In this document: positions 62,246 to 64,000 of the stretch, piece after piece | How positions within the stretch are numbered: position 1 is the first letter of the stretch | How the letters are laid out: every line of letters starts with the position of its first letter | Origin: Parascedosporium putredinis | Taxonomy: Eukaryota > Ascomycota > Sordariomycetes > Microascales > Microascaceae | NCBI GenBank assembly: GCA_949357655.1 | Contig: CASHTG010000006.1 | Span: forward strand, 682,001-746,000 | Length of the DNA: 64,000 bases | Direction: 5' to 3' | Program-made: the position numbers and the translations under genes | The notes under the pieces: model-generated | What the model was told of the DNA's origin: nothing | Seen by the model: the letters and a program-made list of their open reading frames with translations, nothing else | Databases searched by the model: none

Positions 62246-64000
62246 ATGTTTTTCAAGAGAAAGGACCAGGGTCGTTTGCAAAAGCGCGAGTCGACGAGAT
62301 ACTCTGCCATCAACCCGCTTTGTAAGAGCCCACACTCTCTTGACCCTATTGTGTTTGACGCCCGTGGGAAGCCGCACGTTGCCCTAACCATTCTTTCTCA
62401 CTTGTAGCAAAGAAAGACTTGAAGAGCCGATCCTTCTTTGTCAAGTTCTACGGCCTCGTCGTTCTGCTCCTCGTGTCCTTGGCCTTGCTTGGCTTCACAA
62501 TATGGCTCCACAAGAGGCTTCCTGATGGGGCCAAGTCTGACTTTAAACTTCCCTTTACAAAGCGGGAACTAGAGGGCGCCGGGCCCCGTCTTTCCAGCTC
62601 GCCCCGGGACGCCGCGGACACTGACGACGACGAGGCTGGGTTGGAGATTAGGCCCACAGCAACCGTCCACCGATACGTAAATGTCTATCGCCGAGAGTTG
62701 CAGGCCCGGACCATCGACCCCTCTCTGAATCCCTGGCTTGAGACCGCCCTTACCTTCCCCGCCAACACCCCGCTGCCATCCTTCAATTTGGCTGGCATTC
62801 CACTGCTCACCCTCACCCAGCCCATCGTGAACCCGTTGGCCCTGCCACTGGCAAGCCCCATTGCGCCCCTCATCACTGCCGCTGCGTGCCCGAACCCAGT
62901 CTGCTTCCCGATCGGGGTCACATTCGACCCCCACCTACCGATTTTTACTCTTTTCCCCGGCGGGGGTAGCGAAGGCGACATTGACTATGGCGACGCGCAT
63001 TTTCCAAACACCGAGCCTGGCCCAAAGCGCCGCAATCTCCAGCCGCGCGCCGGCTCCGCTTGCTACTGCCCTACGGCTTCGGATCCCGTCGTCACGCCCA
63101 CCATTCCGCCCATCTTGCCGCCCATCCTGCCGCCCGCGCCCCTCATCACTCAAGCCGCGGCGTGCCCGAACCCAATCTGCTTCCCGATCGGGGTCACATT
63201 CGACCCCCACCTGCCCATCTTTACTCTTTTCCCCGGCGGAGGCACCGAGGACGACATTGACTTTGGCGACGCGCATTTTCCTAACACTGAGCCTGGCCCA
63301 AGGCGCCGCAACGTCCAACCGCGCGCCGGCTCTGCGTGCTACTGCCCCACAGCAGCTCCGGATCCCGTCGTCACACCCACCGAACCGCCCATAACGCCCA
63401 CGAACCTGCCGGGACCGAGCGGCTGCTCGGAGGGGAAGACCAAATCGTGCAACCTCTTGGCCGATGTCTGCTATTGCGTGGATATTGAAACTGGCACCCC
63501 GGAGCCGCCCACCGTCACCCCAGAGCCACCCTCTGTTAGCCCCGATCCCGAGGTCACCCCGGAGCCGCCCACCGTCACCCCTGAGCCACCCACCATCAGC
63601 CCCGATCCCGAGGTCACCGATGTGTGCCCTTCAGGCTTGACCTGGTGGTGCGACCCGGATGATGACCATTTCTGTCTCTGCGTCGGTACTGGCACCACCA
63701 CTACGGACCCCCACCAAGCGTTACCCCAGACCCGGAGGTTTGCCCTTCGGGTATGGTGTATTCGTGCTTTGATGGACTGGAACTCTGCGACTGCGTTTAC
63801 ACAGGTACCGGTACCACAGAGCCGCCCACTACCGGCACCCTGATCCAGAAATTACAGACGTCTGCCCCTCCGGCTTGACTCGATGGTGCGATCCGGAGGA
63901 CGACAACTTCTGCATCTGCGTTGGCACCGGGACCACTACCACGGATCCGCCACCATCCAGCACCCCAGACCCAGATGTCACTGACATTTGCCCCTCGGGC
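62246..64000 (+). CDS. Membrane-anchored Cys-rich repeat protein, 3' end outside window
   Basis: Exon 1 is 62246-62321 and exon 2 starts at 62408. The 86-bp intron has a GTAAGA donor and a CTAAC branch site. The start is the first ATG in frame. Residues about 27-38 are basic and 39-59 form one hydrophobic helix, giving a type II (N-in, C-out) membrane anchor or an uncleaved signal. Outside it come dibasic sites (KREL, RREL), then two near-identical modules of about 85 residues (from 62863 and 63136). Each has CPNPxCFPIGVTFDP, an acidic GDAHFPNTEPGP, a basic (K/R)RR and ACYCPT. After that come PEPPTV-type Pro/Thr linkers and short Cys modules (C-x7-C-x6/7-C-x-C, most beginning CPSG), starting at about 63424, 63625, 63741, 63863 and 63989. 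Two slips at C runs (63708-63712, 63838-63840) break the frame, but the repeat pattern resumes exactly after each. The likely place is the cell surface or wall. I do not recognise the family. Confidence 0.78.
62863..63392 (+). repeat. Two-copy in-frame direct repeat encoding the CPNP module
   Basis: The segment at about 62863-63113 recurs at about 63136-63392, offset 273 bases (a multiple of three). Long identical blocks, such as the run around GGGGTCACATTCGACCCCCA, show a recent duplication. A short Pro-rich insert (PPILPPAP) separates the copies. Each copy encodes a CPNPxC pair, an acidic stretch, a basic (K/R)RR and a CYC pair. Confidence 0.9.

Noticed and set aside
1..64000. CRISPR arrays, bacterial operons, 5S rRNA genes and transposon proteins
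   Set aside because: None found. No regularly spaced repeats, no reverse transcriptase, integrase or transposase motifs, and no sequence matching the 5S internal control region.

Overview
The window is nuclear DNA of a filamentous ascomycete (Pezizomycotina, probably a Sordariomycete). The signs are short GT..AG introns (about 60-220 bp), most of them with a CTAAC-type branch site 15-40 bases before the acceptor. A Clr5-domain regulator and a eukaryotic replicative primase subunit are present, along with pol III tRNA genes that carry internal promoters and T-run terminators. Nothing looks bacterial or viral, and there is no AT-rich RIP-like tract.

Gene content is sparse. From left to right: about 10.9 kb without a recognisable gene; a small CxxC/CxxC protein (10905-11147, +); about 14.5 kb of apparently empty DNA; PRI2, the large subunit of DNA primase (25669-27576, -, four exons); a five-exon gene for an ankyrin/hydrophobic-helix/zinc-finger protein (29485-33060, +), divergent from PRI2; a Ser/Thr kinase (39736-41995, +); an initiator tRNA-Met (45192-45263, +); a long Gln-rich Clr5-domain protein (54823-58381, +); an identical initiator tRNA-Met on the other strand (59430-59501, -); and the 5' part of a membrane-anchored, repeat-containing Cys-rich protein (62246 to the window end, +).

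The genes do not form a pathway or cluster. They are a mix of housekeeping genes (primase, initiator tRNAs), signalling (kinase), regulators (Clr5 and ankyrin/zinc-finger proteins) and a lineage-specific surface-type protein. The primase promoter holds two MCB-like sites (ACGCGA and ACGCGT), which fits G1/S control.

Two things stand out at the sequence level. First, four of the five longer genes are broken by single-base frame changes. Twelve of these can be placed exactly at short homopolymer runs, mostly C3-C5. The coding quality on both sides of each break argues for base-calling indels in this assembly rather than pseudogenes. Second, the palindrome TACATGTA occurs nine times and TACGAAGTA six times, far above chance, and neither is explained by any feature I can name. 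The Cys-rich repeat protein at the right edge is the least familiar coding feature.
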